Positions 41,151 through 49,594 of a stretch of DNA of 64,000 nt are shown here, one piece after another. Position 1 is the stretch's first letter, and every line of letters starts with the position of its first letter. Source of the stretch: Cesiribacter sp. SM1. Lineage in GTDB: Bacteria > Bacteroidota > Bacteroidia > Cytophagales > Cyclobacteriaceae. The DNA lies in the NCBI RefSeq assembly GCF_020178975.1, contig NZ_JAHXBU010000088.1, forward strand, positions 1 through 64,000, given 5' to 3'. Made by a program: the position numbers and the translations under genes. The notes beneath the pieces are model-generated. The model searched no databases. It was not told the DNA's origin and saw nothing but the letters and a program-made list of their open reading frames with translations.

Positions 41151-41566
41151 AAAAAATAAGGTTATGGGATTTGTTGAACAGACTATATTAAGGTAAGCAT
41201 ATTTCCTGATTAGCTTGTTAAAGTATAAGCCGGAAGTAAATATTTTATATAAACAGCTGTTTTGTAGTGATGTGTGGAGATAAAGTGATTTGTTAGCAGG
41301 CAGGGGACCTTGTATGTGTAGCTGTTATTGCATATTTATGTGCAGTTTGTGTTACAGCACCAGGGGCTATCAATCGTCACAGCAACGACATTTTCTTCAA
41401 TTCCTCGTAAAGGCCGGACTGAAACCTGATCCGGGCTGAAATTCCTTGGCCCTGTTATTCGAAAGGGGAGGAGGGGAAGTTCATGAGGAATATTGTAGCT
41501 TTCGGTAATGCATTTATTGGAACAGGAAATGATCAGTCCGTGCACAAAATACCTGCAAACTTATTA
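41151..41566. other. 416-bp spacer without a recognised gene
   Basis: Contains the upstream regions of the M16 peptidase (minus) and the GH113-like gene (plus). The open frames in it have no recognisable motif or coding bias. No clear promoter box, repeat or RNA element was found. Confidence 0.5.
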
Positions 41567-42571
41567 ATGAAATACATCAGGCTGCTTTTTTTACTGCTCC
41601 TTAGTGCCTGCTATGGCGAAAGCTTTACCTATGAGGGGCAGAAGCTTAAGGGGGTGAGCCTGGTAGCACCACCTCAACCCATGGGCCCTGGGGTAATGGA
41701 GGAGTTGCAGCAAACAGGGGTGGAGTGGGTGAGCTTGATGCCCTACGCCTTTGCCCGTATGGGCGACACAAGCCTTCAGTATAACATTGACCGGCAGTGG
41801 TGGGGCGAGCGGGACGAGGGGCTGATACAATCCATCCGCCTTGCCCGGGAGCAGGGGCTGCAGGTAATGCTCAAGCCACATCTTTGGTTAAGGGGAGGGG
41901 GCTTTACAGGAGATCTTAGCTTTAGAAGTGATGAACAGTGGCAGGCCTGGGAGCGGGCATATACCCGTTACCTTCTCCATCATGCCCGTATAGCAGATTC
42001 CATGCAGTTGCCACTGCTATGTATTGGTACAGAGCTTACATTGCACAACCGGCAGCGTCCACAGTACTGGAAGCAACTTATCGATACTATTCGTAATGTG
42101 TACAGCGGTAAGCTTACCTATGCAGCCAACTGGGATGCAGTTGAGGACTTTCCCCATTGGGAATCACTTGACTATATAGGAGCAGATGCCTACTATCCCC
42201 TCACCCAAAACCCACAGCCAACAATAGCAGCAATAACAGAAGGCTGGCAGCCCCACCTGCAGGCGCTTCGCAGGCTATCTGCCAGGTACCAGAAGCCGGT
42301 GCTTTTCACCGAATGGGGATACCGCAGCATAAGAGCTTCCACACAAGAACCCTGGAGATCCGATACCGGGGGCACAGCCGACCAGGAGGCCCAGGCTAAT
42401 GCCTACCAGGCCTTTTTCCAGGCCGTTTGGCCGGAGCCATGGTTTGCCGGCGGCTTTGTCTGGAAATGGTACCCAGATCTCCCACAAAGCCACCATCGCA
42501 CAGAGACCGACTTCACCCCACAGGGAAAAGCAGCGCAGCAGGTACTTCAGGAAAACTATGGGAAGCGGTAG
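41567..42571 (+). CDS. GH113-like glycosidase lipoprotein
   Basis: TIM-barrel glycosidase-like protein of 334 residues from the ATG at 41567 (a longer frame starts at 41483 but would bury the signal). The lipobox LLLSAC puts the anchor at Cys15. The barrel begins KLKGVSLVAP; catalytic candidates are Glu156 in LLCIGTELT and Glu249 in VLFTEWGYRS, the spacing expected for clan GH-A. Overall wording (VMLKPHLWLRGG, YIGADAYYPL) is that of GH113-type proteins, a family known for beta-mannanases, though many members are uncharacterised. No transport genes flank it. Substrate is open. Confidence 0.75.
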   Translation: MKYIRLLFLLLLSACYGESFTYEGQKLKGVSLVAPPQPMGPGVMEELQQTGVEWVSLMPYAFARMGDTSLQYNIDRQWWGERDEGLIQSIRLAREQGLQVMLKPHLWLRGGGFTGDLSFRSDEQWQAWERAYTRYLLHHARIADSMQLPLLCIGTELTLHNRQRPQYWKQLIDTIRNVYSGKLTYAANWDAVEDFPHWESLDYIGADAYYPLTQNPQPTIAAITEGWQPHLQALRRLSARYQKPVLFTEWGYRSIRASTQEPWRSDTGGTADQEAQANAYQAFFQAVWPEPWFAGGFVWKWYPDLPQSHHRTETDFTPQGKAAQQVLQENYGKR

Positions 42572-42660
42572 TAAGGTGTGGCGAATGTTTGTTTACTAGA
42601 ATCTTGATTTCGGTTCCAGTAAAATTCCTGAATTGTTGTTCTGTTGTTCTGGTAAAATGA

Positions 42661-42695
42661 TAAAGGGCTACAGAAATATATCCTGCAGCCCTTTA
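42661..42695. terminator. hairpin between converging GH113-like and MCP genes
   Basis: TAAAGGGCT pairs with AGCCCTTTA across a 17-base loop. T-rich sequence follows only weakly on the minus strand, so terminator strength is doubtful. Confidence 0.45.
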
Positions 42696-42720
42696 CTCAT
42701 CTTAACAAAGGAGTTGATCC

Positions 42721-44391
42721 TTAGAACCGCACAAAGTCGCTGTCCATGCTGTCGTGGCCATTGAGCTCCAGCTGCAGTCCTGTTTTAGCAGTAGTAGCTT
42801 TTTTAGGCACACCGCTACCATTCAGCTGCACCACTGGTATGTGCTGCTTCTTTTTCTTATTGCTGCTTCTGCTTTGGCTGCTCTGGCTCTGGTGACCGAT
42901 GTTAAAGAAGCTTACCGTATCTTTGAGCTGATCTGCCTGTGAGGAAAGTTCTTCAGAACCAGCGGCCATTTCTTCGGAAGAGGCAGCATTCTGCTGGATG
43001 ATCTGGTTAAGCTGCTGAATGGCTCCGTTCACCTGCTCTGCGCCTGCATTCTGCTCCAGCGAAGCGGCTGTGATCTCCTGCACCAGGCGTGCGGTTTTCT
43101 GGATGTTTGGCACAATCTGCTCCAGCAGTTTGCCTGATTTATTGGCAATGGCTACTGATGATGAGGATAGTTCATTGATCTCGTTGGCTGCCAGCTGGCT
43201 CCGCTCTGCCAATCTTCTTACTTCTGCGGCCACTACGGCAAAGCCTTTGCCATGCTCCCCTGCACGGGCTGCTTCTACTGCTGCATTAAGGGCTAAAAGA
43301 TTTGTCTGCCTTGCTATTTCGCCAATGATGGTGATCTTTTCGGCGATCTTCTTCATAGAGTCTACTGTCTGGTTCACCGCCTGGCTGCCTTCCTGCACAT
43401 CTTCTGCGGCCTGCAGGGCTATCTTTTCGGTCTGCTGGGCATTATCAGTATTCTGCTGAATGTTTGCAGCCATCTCTTCCATGGAAGAGGATACTTCTTC
43501 GGCAGAGGCTGCCTGCTCTGTTGCTCCCTCGCTCATCTGTTGTGAGGAGCCAGACATCTGCTGGGAGGCTGAAGCGATATTGTCTGCTGCTGCCGTTACT
43601 GATGTAATGATCTCCTTCAGGCGCACCACCATGTTGTTAAGATGCAGGAGCAGTTCTCCCATTTCATCCTTATTTTCAGTAGAAATCTTCACCGTCAGGT
43701 CGCCCCCGGCTACTGCCTGTATGGCAGTCCTGGCGTTTGATATAGACACTGAAATTGAGTAGATGATCCAGAAAGCAATACCGATGGCAAGCAATACACC
43801 TGTAATGATGATTGTCAGCATATAGTTTTGTGTTTCCTGGTACAAAACATCAGTCTCTTGGGTTGCATTCTGTAAATCTCTCTGGTTAACTTTTGTGAAC
43901 TGCTCAATTAGTTTAGCACATTTTGCCAGCAGTGGCCTGCCTTCTTCTGTCAATATCCTGTCAACTTCCTCCCTTGCATTTTCAGCGTTTTTTCTTTTAA
44001 CAGCTATAATGCGATCGTGAGATCTGCCGAACTGGTCCATAACCTTAACAAATTCATATGTTAGCTCCTTGCTTTCTTCATCTTGCAGCTTCAGAATTTC
44101 CTCAACAGTTTTATCCATACTTTTTAGCTTTTGCGCTCTAAGCGCTATGGCTTCTTCAATAAAAGCAGGGTCATCAGACATAACGATATCACGTATGCGT
44201 ACGGCAACATATTGCAGGTCTGATGACAACTGGCCATTGTAAATCAATCGCTGTGCATTGGAGTTCACAATGATATTGAGCCTGTTGTTTAAATTAGTCA
44301 ACGCTTTATCGGCCATGAAATAAACAGTGCCGGATAAGCCAATCAGCAGGGTAAAGGCTAAAATTAAACGGGTTTTGATCGTCAGTTTCAT
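42721..44391 (-). CDS. methyl-accepting chemotaxis protein
   Basis: Transmembrane chemoreceptor of 556 residues. TM1 is at about 7-27, a periplasmic four-helix-bundle-type domain of about 160 residues follows ([20 protein letters not shown]), then TM2 at about 191-212 ([20 protein letters not shown]), a HAMP domain, and a long cytoplasmic coiled coil with the conserved hairpin tip [20 protein letters not shown]. Alanine/glutamine/glutamate-rich methylation heptads flank the tip. The C-terminus is basic then acidic and does not end in a CheR-tethering pentapeptide. A cheW gene lies just upstream on the same strand. No cheA, cheY or flagellar genes are in view, so its output (twitching, gliding or c-di-GMP-like control) is unknown. 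Confidence 0.93.
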   Translation of the reverse strand: MKLTIKTRLILAFTLLIGLSGTVYFMADKALTNLNNRLNIIVNSNAQRLIYNGQLSSDLQYVAVRIRDIVMSDDPAFIEEAIALRAQKLKSMDKTVEEILKLQDEESKELTYEFVKVMDQFGRSHDRIIAVKRKNAENAREEVDRILTEEGRPLLAKCAKLIEQFTKVNQRDLQNATQETDVLYQETQNYMLTIIITGVLLAIGIAFWIIYSISVSISNARTAIQAVAGGDLTVKISTENKDEMGELLLHLNNMVVRLKEIITSVTAAADNIASASQQMSGSSQQMSEGATEQAASAEEVSSSMEEMAANIQQNTDNAQQTEKIALQAAEDVQEGSQAVNQTVDSMKKIAEKITIIGEIARQTNLLALNAAVEAARAGEHGKGFAVVAAEVRRLAERSQLAANEINELSSSSVAIANKSGKLLEQIVPNIQKTARLVQEITAASLEQNAGAEQVNGAIQQLNQIIQQNAASSEEMAAGSEELSSQADQLKDTVSFFNIGHQSQSSQSRSSNKKKKQHIPVVQLNGSGVPKKATTAKTGLQLELNGHDSMDSDFVRF

Positions 44392-44487
44392 TTTGAATTA
44401 ATAATAAGAAGAGTGTAAAATTTTTCAGATAAACAGCTTGTCGTGTAGCAGTCCGTAGTTTTGAGTATCTGAATGTTACCTATTTAC

Positions 44488-44970
44488 TTATTCCAGTTCT
44501 GCATGCAGGTGGATGATCTCCTGGCTGGTGAAAATCTTGTCTACATCCAGAATCATCACAAAGTCATCTTCTTTTCTGGCCATGCCCTGTATGAAATCTG
44601 TACGGAACTTTCCGCCAATAGAGGGAGGGGGCATCAGCCGGCTTTCATCCATTTCAAACACTTCCTGCACCGCATCTACAAGGGCACCCACAAGTACTTC
44701 TTCTGTGCTTATCACAATTCTGAAGACAATGATACAGGTATCTATAGAACCGGCTATTTTTTTCAGCCCAAGTTTCAGGCGTGCGTCTACCACTGGCAAT
44801 ACAGTGCCTCTTAGGTTAATAACTCCCCGCATAAAAGGTGGGGCTTTGGGAATTTTGGTAATGTGAGGTACCTCCAGTATCTCAATTACCTTACTTACAT
44901 TCACCCCAAAAGTCTCATGATCAAGCCTGAAGGACAGGTAAGAGTTAAGGCTGGGTTCAACTTGTTTCAT
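44488..44970 (-). CDS. cheW: CheW-type coupling protein
   Basis: Cytoplasmic scaffold of 160 residues that links chemoreceptors to the kinase CheA. The two SH3-like subdomains are recognisable: YLSFRLDHETFGVNVSKVIE and ITKIPKAPPFMRGVINLRGT with VLPVVDARLKLGL, then ALVDAVQEVFEMDESRLMPP. It sits about 96 bp upstream of the MCP gene and is probably cotranscribed. This two-gene receptor/coupler unit without CheA suggests it feeds a chemosensory array encoded elsewhere. Confidence 0.92.
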   Translation of the reverse strand: MKQVEPSLNSYLSFRLDHETFGVNVSKVIEILEVPHITKIPKAPPFMRGVINLRGTVLPVVDARLKLGLKKIAGSIDTCIIVFRIVISTEEVLVGALVDAVQEVFEMDESRLMPPPSIGGKFRTDFIQGMARKEDDFVMILDVDKIFTSQEIIHLHAELE

Positions 44971-45506
44971 CTACGAACATAGTTTTAAATATTGTTGCAA
45001 GGTTAACTTCTACTGCACAGGGCCTTTCTTAACACCAGTCAATGTAACCTGCAGGCAAAACAGCTTACTGCTGTTTTGCCACATAATCAAAAGCATTGTA
45101 GTTGGATTGTTGTGTAGGAAAATCAGGATTTACCGCTGCTTTCTTCCGTCCCTTCTCTTGTGCTTTCCGTTCCTGAAACAGGAGGCTGTTTGTACAGGCC
45201 TCACACGGGACAAAAATAGTAGCAACTGAACGGAGAGGTTATGAGATGGCTCACCGGGAAACATGACCTTTGTCATGCTTTTCAAGCTTTCTGTTAAGCT
45301 TATTTTACAGGAAGTGCTACTATAGTAAGCTACAAACCTGTACTGGCATGAATGAAAACACCCACAAACGGAGAACTTATTTAGAGGAGATATCATACCT
45401 TGTACACAACCCACTTTCATAGAAGCACAATATATTGGAGTCGGTTTGTATCAGATAGCCCTACTGATCCATATATTGTTGTCTGATTCTTTAGCTACCA
45501 GCATAA
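44971..45506. other. 536-bp spacer with one strong hairpin, no gene recognised
   Basis: GGCAAAACAGC, loop TTACT, GCTGTTTTGCC (45054-45080) forms a perfect 11-bp stem about 85 bases upstream of cheW but without a T-run. The minus-strand open frame at 45130-45420 shows no motif and is probably not coding. Nothing else was found. Confidence 0.5.
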
Positions 45507-46034
45507 ATGAAACCATTTAAATCTTTCGAAACTGCAAGGCTGATGCTCAAGCCAACCTCAGAAGAGGATGCAGATCTGATTTATGAATTGCTCAACACTC
45601 CTAAATGGATAAAATTCATAGGAGATAGAAATGTAAAGTCGATAGCAGATGCACAGGCATACATTAGAAACCGGATGCAAACCCAGTTAGAAAGGTTGGG
45701 ATTTTCGAACTATACGATTATTGATAAAGCTGACAGAGTAAAAGTGGGTATCTGCGGCTTGTATGACAGGGAAGGACTGGAAGGAATTGATTTAGGATTT
45801 GCTTTACTACCCCAACACGAAGGGAAGGGATATGCATTTGAGGCAGCGAGCGAGATCAAAAGAGCGGCAAAAGAGGAGTTTGGATTATCTTTCCTTAGGG
45901 CCATCACTGTAAAGGAAAATGTTGCCTCTCAAAAATTACTGACAAAACTTGGCTTTGGTTTTGTTAAAAACATCCAGATGCCTGCAAATCAGGAAGAACT
46001 GCTCCTGTTTGAGTGCAACAACGGATTGAGATAA
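45507..46034 (+). CDS. GNAT acetyltransferase, RimJ/RimL-like
   Basis: N-acetyltransferase of 175 residues. It has the RimJ/RimL wording at the start (FKSFETARLMLKPTSEEDAD), a central VKVGICGLYDREGLEGIDLG, the acetyl-CoA-binding region LPQHEGKGYAFEAASEIKRA, and the C-terminal VKENVASQKLLTKLGF. Substrate cannot be predicted; proteins or small amines are both possible. Monocistronic. Confidence 0.88.
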   Translation: MKPFKSFETARLMLKPTSEEDADLIYELLNTPKWIKFIGDRNVKSIADAQAYIRNRMQTQLERLGFSNYTIIDKADRVKVGICGLYDREGLEGIDLGFALLPQHEGKGYAFEAASEIKRAAKEEFGLSFLRAITVKENVASQKLLTKLGFGFVKNIQMPANQEELLLFECNNGLR

Positions 46035-46048
46035 ACTGGCTGCTATTC

Positions 46049-46082
46049 TGGAGGCCCTATGTATCAAATACATCCGGCCTCA
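46049..46082 (+). other. compound hairpin after the GNAT gene
   Basis: GGAGGCC...GGCCTCA encloses ATGTAT-CAA-ATACAT with short internal loops. It lies 15 bases after the GNAT stop but lacks a U-run; it may be a Rho-independent end of weak type or an mRNA-stabilising structure. The rest of the spacer up to 46323 holds nothing recognised. Confidence 0.4.
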
Positions 46083-46323
46083 TTAGCTTTAAGTTGAAGC
46101 TGCACTGCTTTTAATTGCCAAAGCTAATTTACGGGGGCAGGTACAGCGCTTGTGCTGGTGGCAGCCTTTTTTACTGTTGTTAGGCAGAACAGCAAGGCAC
46201 TAATGAAATCAGGACCAGGCTTGCATACAATTTTCCAGTGATCATTTAGTGAGTAGGAGTCGAGAGCCAGGGTAGAATCTATTTAAATTGACCCTGCAGG
46301 CTGATGAGAAACATAAATCAGCA

Positions 46324-47061
46324 ATGACTGCCAGCAAAGATACAATGACAGAAATAAAGCACACATTTTACCTGAAGTCAAAAAAAGAGCAAAATCATAT
46401 TCAGCTGATGATCAGCAGTGTTGCTACTGCGGTGAACATTGGAGTGCTGTTGGTGTCTTATTTGCTGGGCTTTTATCTGCTGTCAATCTTTTTTATAGCA
46501 CTAACGCTCACTGTTATTGCTCCATTTTTTGATACTCCCTCTCTGGTGCGAAACGGAAAGCTTTTCTATTATTCTCCACTATTTTTAGCTGAGAATGAGA
46601 AGCGGGGAGTCATTACAGTGCATGGTGGTACTTTATTCGATTATGTATTTGTGATAAATAGAAAGCTGAATGGCAAACAGCGTACCAGGCTAATCATCAG
46701 GAGCTACCTCGATGGGTTGTTACAGCTGCTGGAAGAGCATCGGGAGGAGAACAGTAAGGACATCAAAATAAAGGGAACGAGTTATGTTCTGAATGAGCGG
46801 ACAGCCAGTAAAATTGGTCTTAAGAGAACCAGAACAAGTTTCAGCCAGGCTCTTTTATTAATATTCAATTATGTACATCTAATCATTTCGTATTCCTTCT
46901 CCAAAGCCAGGCTAAGCTTCCCCAGCCTGGCTAACATAAACACTTATGAGGCTGAAATAGGAGAGCTCCAAACGCGAAAAGCCTACCTGATTAAATTGCG
47001 GGACAGCTTAGCCAGTGCCAGCAACAGCAGCAGTTCCATGAGCAATGCAGGCAGAGGGTAA
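46324..47061 (+). CDS. hypothetical membrane protein
   Basis: Not recognised. From the ATG at 46324 (TTG at 46288 and ATG at 46345 are alternatives) it has 245 residues. A pair of membrane segments at about 36-75 (VATAVNIGVLLVSYLLGFYL then LSIFFIALTLTVIAPFFDTP) is followed by a soluble part containing LVRNGKLFYYSPLFLAENEK and HGGTLFDYVFVINRKLNGKQ. A further hydrophobic stretch (SQALLLIFNYVHLIISYSF) precedes a Ser/Asn-rich tail. The layout, with two early helices and a conserved HGGTLFDY segment, could suit a small regulatory or transport-accessory protein. Codon use resembles its neighbours. Confidence 0.65.
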   Translation: MTASKDTMTEIKHTFYLKSKKEQNHIQLMISSVATAVNIGVLLVSYLLGFYLLSIFFIALTLTVIAPFFDTPSLVRNGKLFYYSPLFLAENEKRGVITVHGGTLFDYVFVINRKLNGKQRTRLIIRSYLDGLLQLLEEHREENSKDIKIKGTSYVLNERTASKIGLKRTRTSFSQALLLIFNYVHLIISYSFSKARLSFPSLANINTYEAEIGELQTRKAYLIKLRDSLASASNSSSSMSNAGRG

Positions 47062-47175
47062 AAATTAGCTGATGTGCGAATCCTGGTGCTGAAATCAGAA
47101 GATAATACCAGTAGGATCGAGGCATTGCTGAAAAGAGTGTAAGTTAAAACTTTCTGTTTTTGTAGATCCCGAATC

Positions 47176-48678
47176 ATGCGGACGTTAATCATCTCCATTC
47201 TTATAGTTGCGCTCATGCCAACCCCTGGGCAGGCACAAACCAGGAGTGAGAAAAGAGGAATAGGTTATGGCTATCATACCCCACAGGATATGGAAGCCCT
47301 TTCAAAAGGTGTCAGCTGGTGGTACAACTGGTACCAGGCTCCTGATAATGGCGTAAAATGGGTGTACAAAGATTATGCGGTGGAGTTTGTGCCTATGGTC
47401 TGGGGTGGCAGCTGGAGCCAGGCAACACTTAATAATACCCTGGAGAACGATCCTGAAATAAGATACCTGCTTGGTTTTAACGAACCAAACTTTAAGGATC
47501 AGGCAAATATGACTCCTGTACAGGCAGCAGCCCGCTGGCCGGAGCTGGAGGCCATTGCCACCGGTTATGGGCTGGAGCTGATAGGCCCTGCCGTGAATTA
47601 CTGTGGCAATTGCGTAAGCGAAAATGGTACTACCTATAGCGATCCTGTAGAGTACCTGGATGCATTTTTTGAAGCCTGCAAAGATTGCCGGGTAGACTAC
47701 ATTGCTGTACACTGGTATGGCTGCGGCGGACTGGAGTGGTACCTTTCCCTTTTTGAAAAATACAACAAGCCGATCTGGGTAACAGAATTTGCCTGCTGGG
47801 ATAATGCTGCTATAAGCCTGGAGCAGCAAAAGAGCTTTTTGATCAATGCCGTGGAGCATATGGAGAACAACCCCAACGTTTTTCGTTATGCATGGTTTGC
47901 AGGCCGGGCCGATGGTCCAAATATTTCTCTCCTGGGCCAGAATGGGCAGTTAACCGAACTGGGTGAGCTGTATGTGAACATGCCTGTACACGATCCTGCA
48001 TATCATAGGGCTGTACCGGCCAGAATCCAGGGGCAGGACTACCAGCAAATGCAGGGTATTCAGCTGGAAGCTACGGAAGACGAAAGCGGCCTTCTGCATG
48101 TGGGCTCATTAGATGCCGGAGACTGGCTGGCATATAATATAGATGTTGCAGAAGGGCAGGAGTGGTACCTAAGCCTGCGTGTTGCCGGTACACAAACCGG
48201 GAGCCTGGAGGTAATACTGGATGAAGCGCTGGTCACGCAGTTCAGCATAGCCCAAACAGCTGGCTGGCAAAGCTGGCAAACGGTCGATCAGCAGCTAATA
48301 ATCCCTTCAGGAAAACACACCCTAAGGCTGAAGGTGCTAAAGGGCGGCTTTAACCTCAACTGGCTGGAGATTAGCGGGGAAAAGCCAGGGACTGTTACCG
48401 GTCTGGAACAAGGAGAGATACTGCAGCAGGCCTATGTATTCCCTAATCCGGGTAACGGCAGGCGGATCAGCGTAAATGCTGGTGCAGGACTTGCAGGAAA
48501 AACACTAGTTGCAGAAATACACAGTGCAAGCGGTTTTAAAGTATTGGAAGTGAAAGCTACCGTTAATCAATCTGACCTACTTGAGATAGAAATGTCGTCT
48601 GCCCTGGTGCCGGGCTTATACCTGCTGAAGCTAGAGAATGGAAAAGAGGTAAAGCATCTGAAGTTTATAGTTCAGTAA
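47176..48678 (+). CDS. secreted GH128-like beta-1,3-glucanase with CBM and T9SS tail
   Basis: Modular secreted enzyme of 500 residues. After a signal peptide (ISILIVALMPTPGQA) comes a GH128/Asl1-like TIM barrel (about 25-275): RGIGYGYHTPQDMEAL, LLGFNEPN with candidate acid/base Glu103, VHWYGCG, and IWVTEFACWD with candidate nucleophile Glu204. Residues about 290-400 form a CBM6-like beta-sandwich (IQLEATEDESGLLHVGSLDAGDW begins it). The last 80 residues, YVFPNPGNGRRISVN to KEVKHLKFIVQ, match a type IX secretion sorting domain. GH128 enzymes act on beta-1,3-glucan, which complements the GH30/GH3 locus. It is a lone gene. Confidence 0.85.
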   Translation: MRTLIISILIVALMPTPGQAQTRSEKRGIGYGYHTPQDMEALSKGVSWWYNWYQAPDNGVKWVYKDYAVEFVPMVWGGSWSQATLNNTLENDPEIRYLLGFNEPNFKDQANMTPVQAAARWPELEAIATGYGLELIGPAVNYCGNCVSENGTTYSDPVEYLDAFFEACKDCRVDYIAVHWYGCGGLEWYLSLFEKYNKPIWVTEFACWDNAAISLEQQKSFLINAVEHMENNPNVFRYAWFAGRADGPNISLLGQNGQLTELGELYVNMPVHDPAYHRAVPARIQGQDYQQMQGIQLEATEDESGLLHVGSLDAGDWLAYNIDVAEGQEWYLSLRVAGTQTGSLEVILDEALVTQFSIAQTAGWQSWQTVDQQLIIPSGKHTLRLKVLKGGFNLNWLEISGEKPGTVTGLEQGEILQQAYVFPNPGNGRRISVNAGAGLAGKTLVAEIHSASGFKVLEVKATVNQSDLLEIEMSSALVPGLYLLKLENGKEVKHLKFIVQ

Positions 48679-48849
48679 GTCTCCACCGCCCATTACCAGT
48701 GTTTTGGGAAGCATGACAGACTCTTAAACCCTTAGTTACAGGCTACTCTATAAAATTTTAAAATAAATATTCTACCCTGAAATTAGGCTGCCATAGGGTT
48801 GTCAGTGGGTGGTGTTTCCTTTGTGATATCACCAAAAACAACAAGCACT

Positions 48850-49392
48850 ATGACTATGATTCAGACCCCGCCGGTACAAACAACAGCCGCTACTACCACT
48901 CTCATCGACATCTTTGCCAAGGAGCTGGAGCAGGAGGCTGTTACCACCCGCAAAATGCTGGAGCGCATTCCGGATGATAAATTCAGCTGGCAGCCACACC
49001 CTAAAAGCATGACCATCAAGCGGCTTGCTACCCACATTGCAGAGCTGCCAACCTGGATCGGCATGACCCTCACCACCAATGAGCTTGATTTTTCAAATAA
49101 TCCTTATGCGCCAGTGGATGTGAATACAACGGCAGAATTGCTGGAGTACTTTGAAAAAAGCCTGGAAGATGGCAGAAAGCATATTGCGATGGGGCGCGAT
49201 GAGCAGTTGTCCGACCCCTGGACCTTACGCGATGGAGACACCATTTACGATACATCCCCGAAGCTTGCCGTACTGCGTATGAGCTTTAACCAGATTGTAC
49301 ACCACAGGGCACAGCTGGGTGTTTACCTAAGGCTACTCAATATTCCCATTCCAGGCAGCTATGGTCCCAGTGCCGACGAGATGGATTTCTAA
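48850..49392 (+). CDS. DinB-family protein
   Basis: Four-helix DinB/YfiT-like protein of 180 residues from the ATG at 48850; a TTG 17 codons upstream is in frame but precedes no conserved sequence. It shows RIPDDKFSWQPHPKSMTIKR, LATHIAELPTW with a metal-ligand His, and the C-terminal FNQIVHHRAQLGVYLRLL with two further His. This is the usual three-His metal site of the DinB superfamily. Members include thiol transferases and stress proteins; the specific reaction is unknown. A terminator follows. Confidence 0.85.
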   Translation: MTMIQTPPVQTTAATTTLIDIFAKELEQEAVTTRKMLERIPDDKFSWQPHPKSMTIKRLATHIAELPTWIGMTLTTNELDFSNNPYAPVDVNTTAELLEYFEKSLEDGRKHIAMGRDEQLSDPWTLRDGDTIYDTSPKLAVLRMSFNQIVHHRAQLGVYLRLLNIPIPGSYGPSADEMDF

Positions 49393-49416
49393 GACATTTA
49401 TCATGATGTAATTAGC

Positions 49417-49451
49417 AGGGCTGCTTCAGATAGAAGCAGCCCTTTCTTTTG
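49417..49451 (+). terminator. intrinsic terminator after the DinB gene
   Basis: AGGGCTGCTTC, loop AGATA, GAAGCAGCCCT, then TTCTTTTG. Perfect 11-bp stem. Confidence 0.85.
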
Positions 49452-49594
49452 TTGATTTAAAGTAGATTTTTTTATCCGGTGGGGAGTAGTGCGGAGTCAC
49501 TTATTGCCTGAAAAGATCTATACCTGACTTAAGTCATATTTAAGGGCAGAAATCTTCTGCTTCTTGCTTATGAACTTATTTTGCTGTTTGACTT

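Noticed and set aside
41336-41545. 69-codon minus-strand frame in the spacer before the GH113-like gene
   Set aside because: Cysteine-rich without a recognisable pattern, overlaps the likely promoter region, no start context.
45130-45420. 96-codon minus-strand open frame between cheW and the GNAT gene
   Set aside because: No motif, no signal peptide and no coding-like composition; probably chance.
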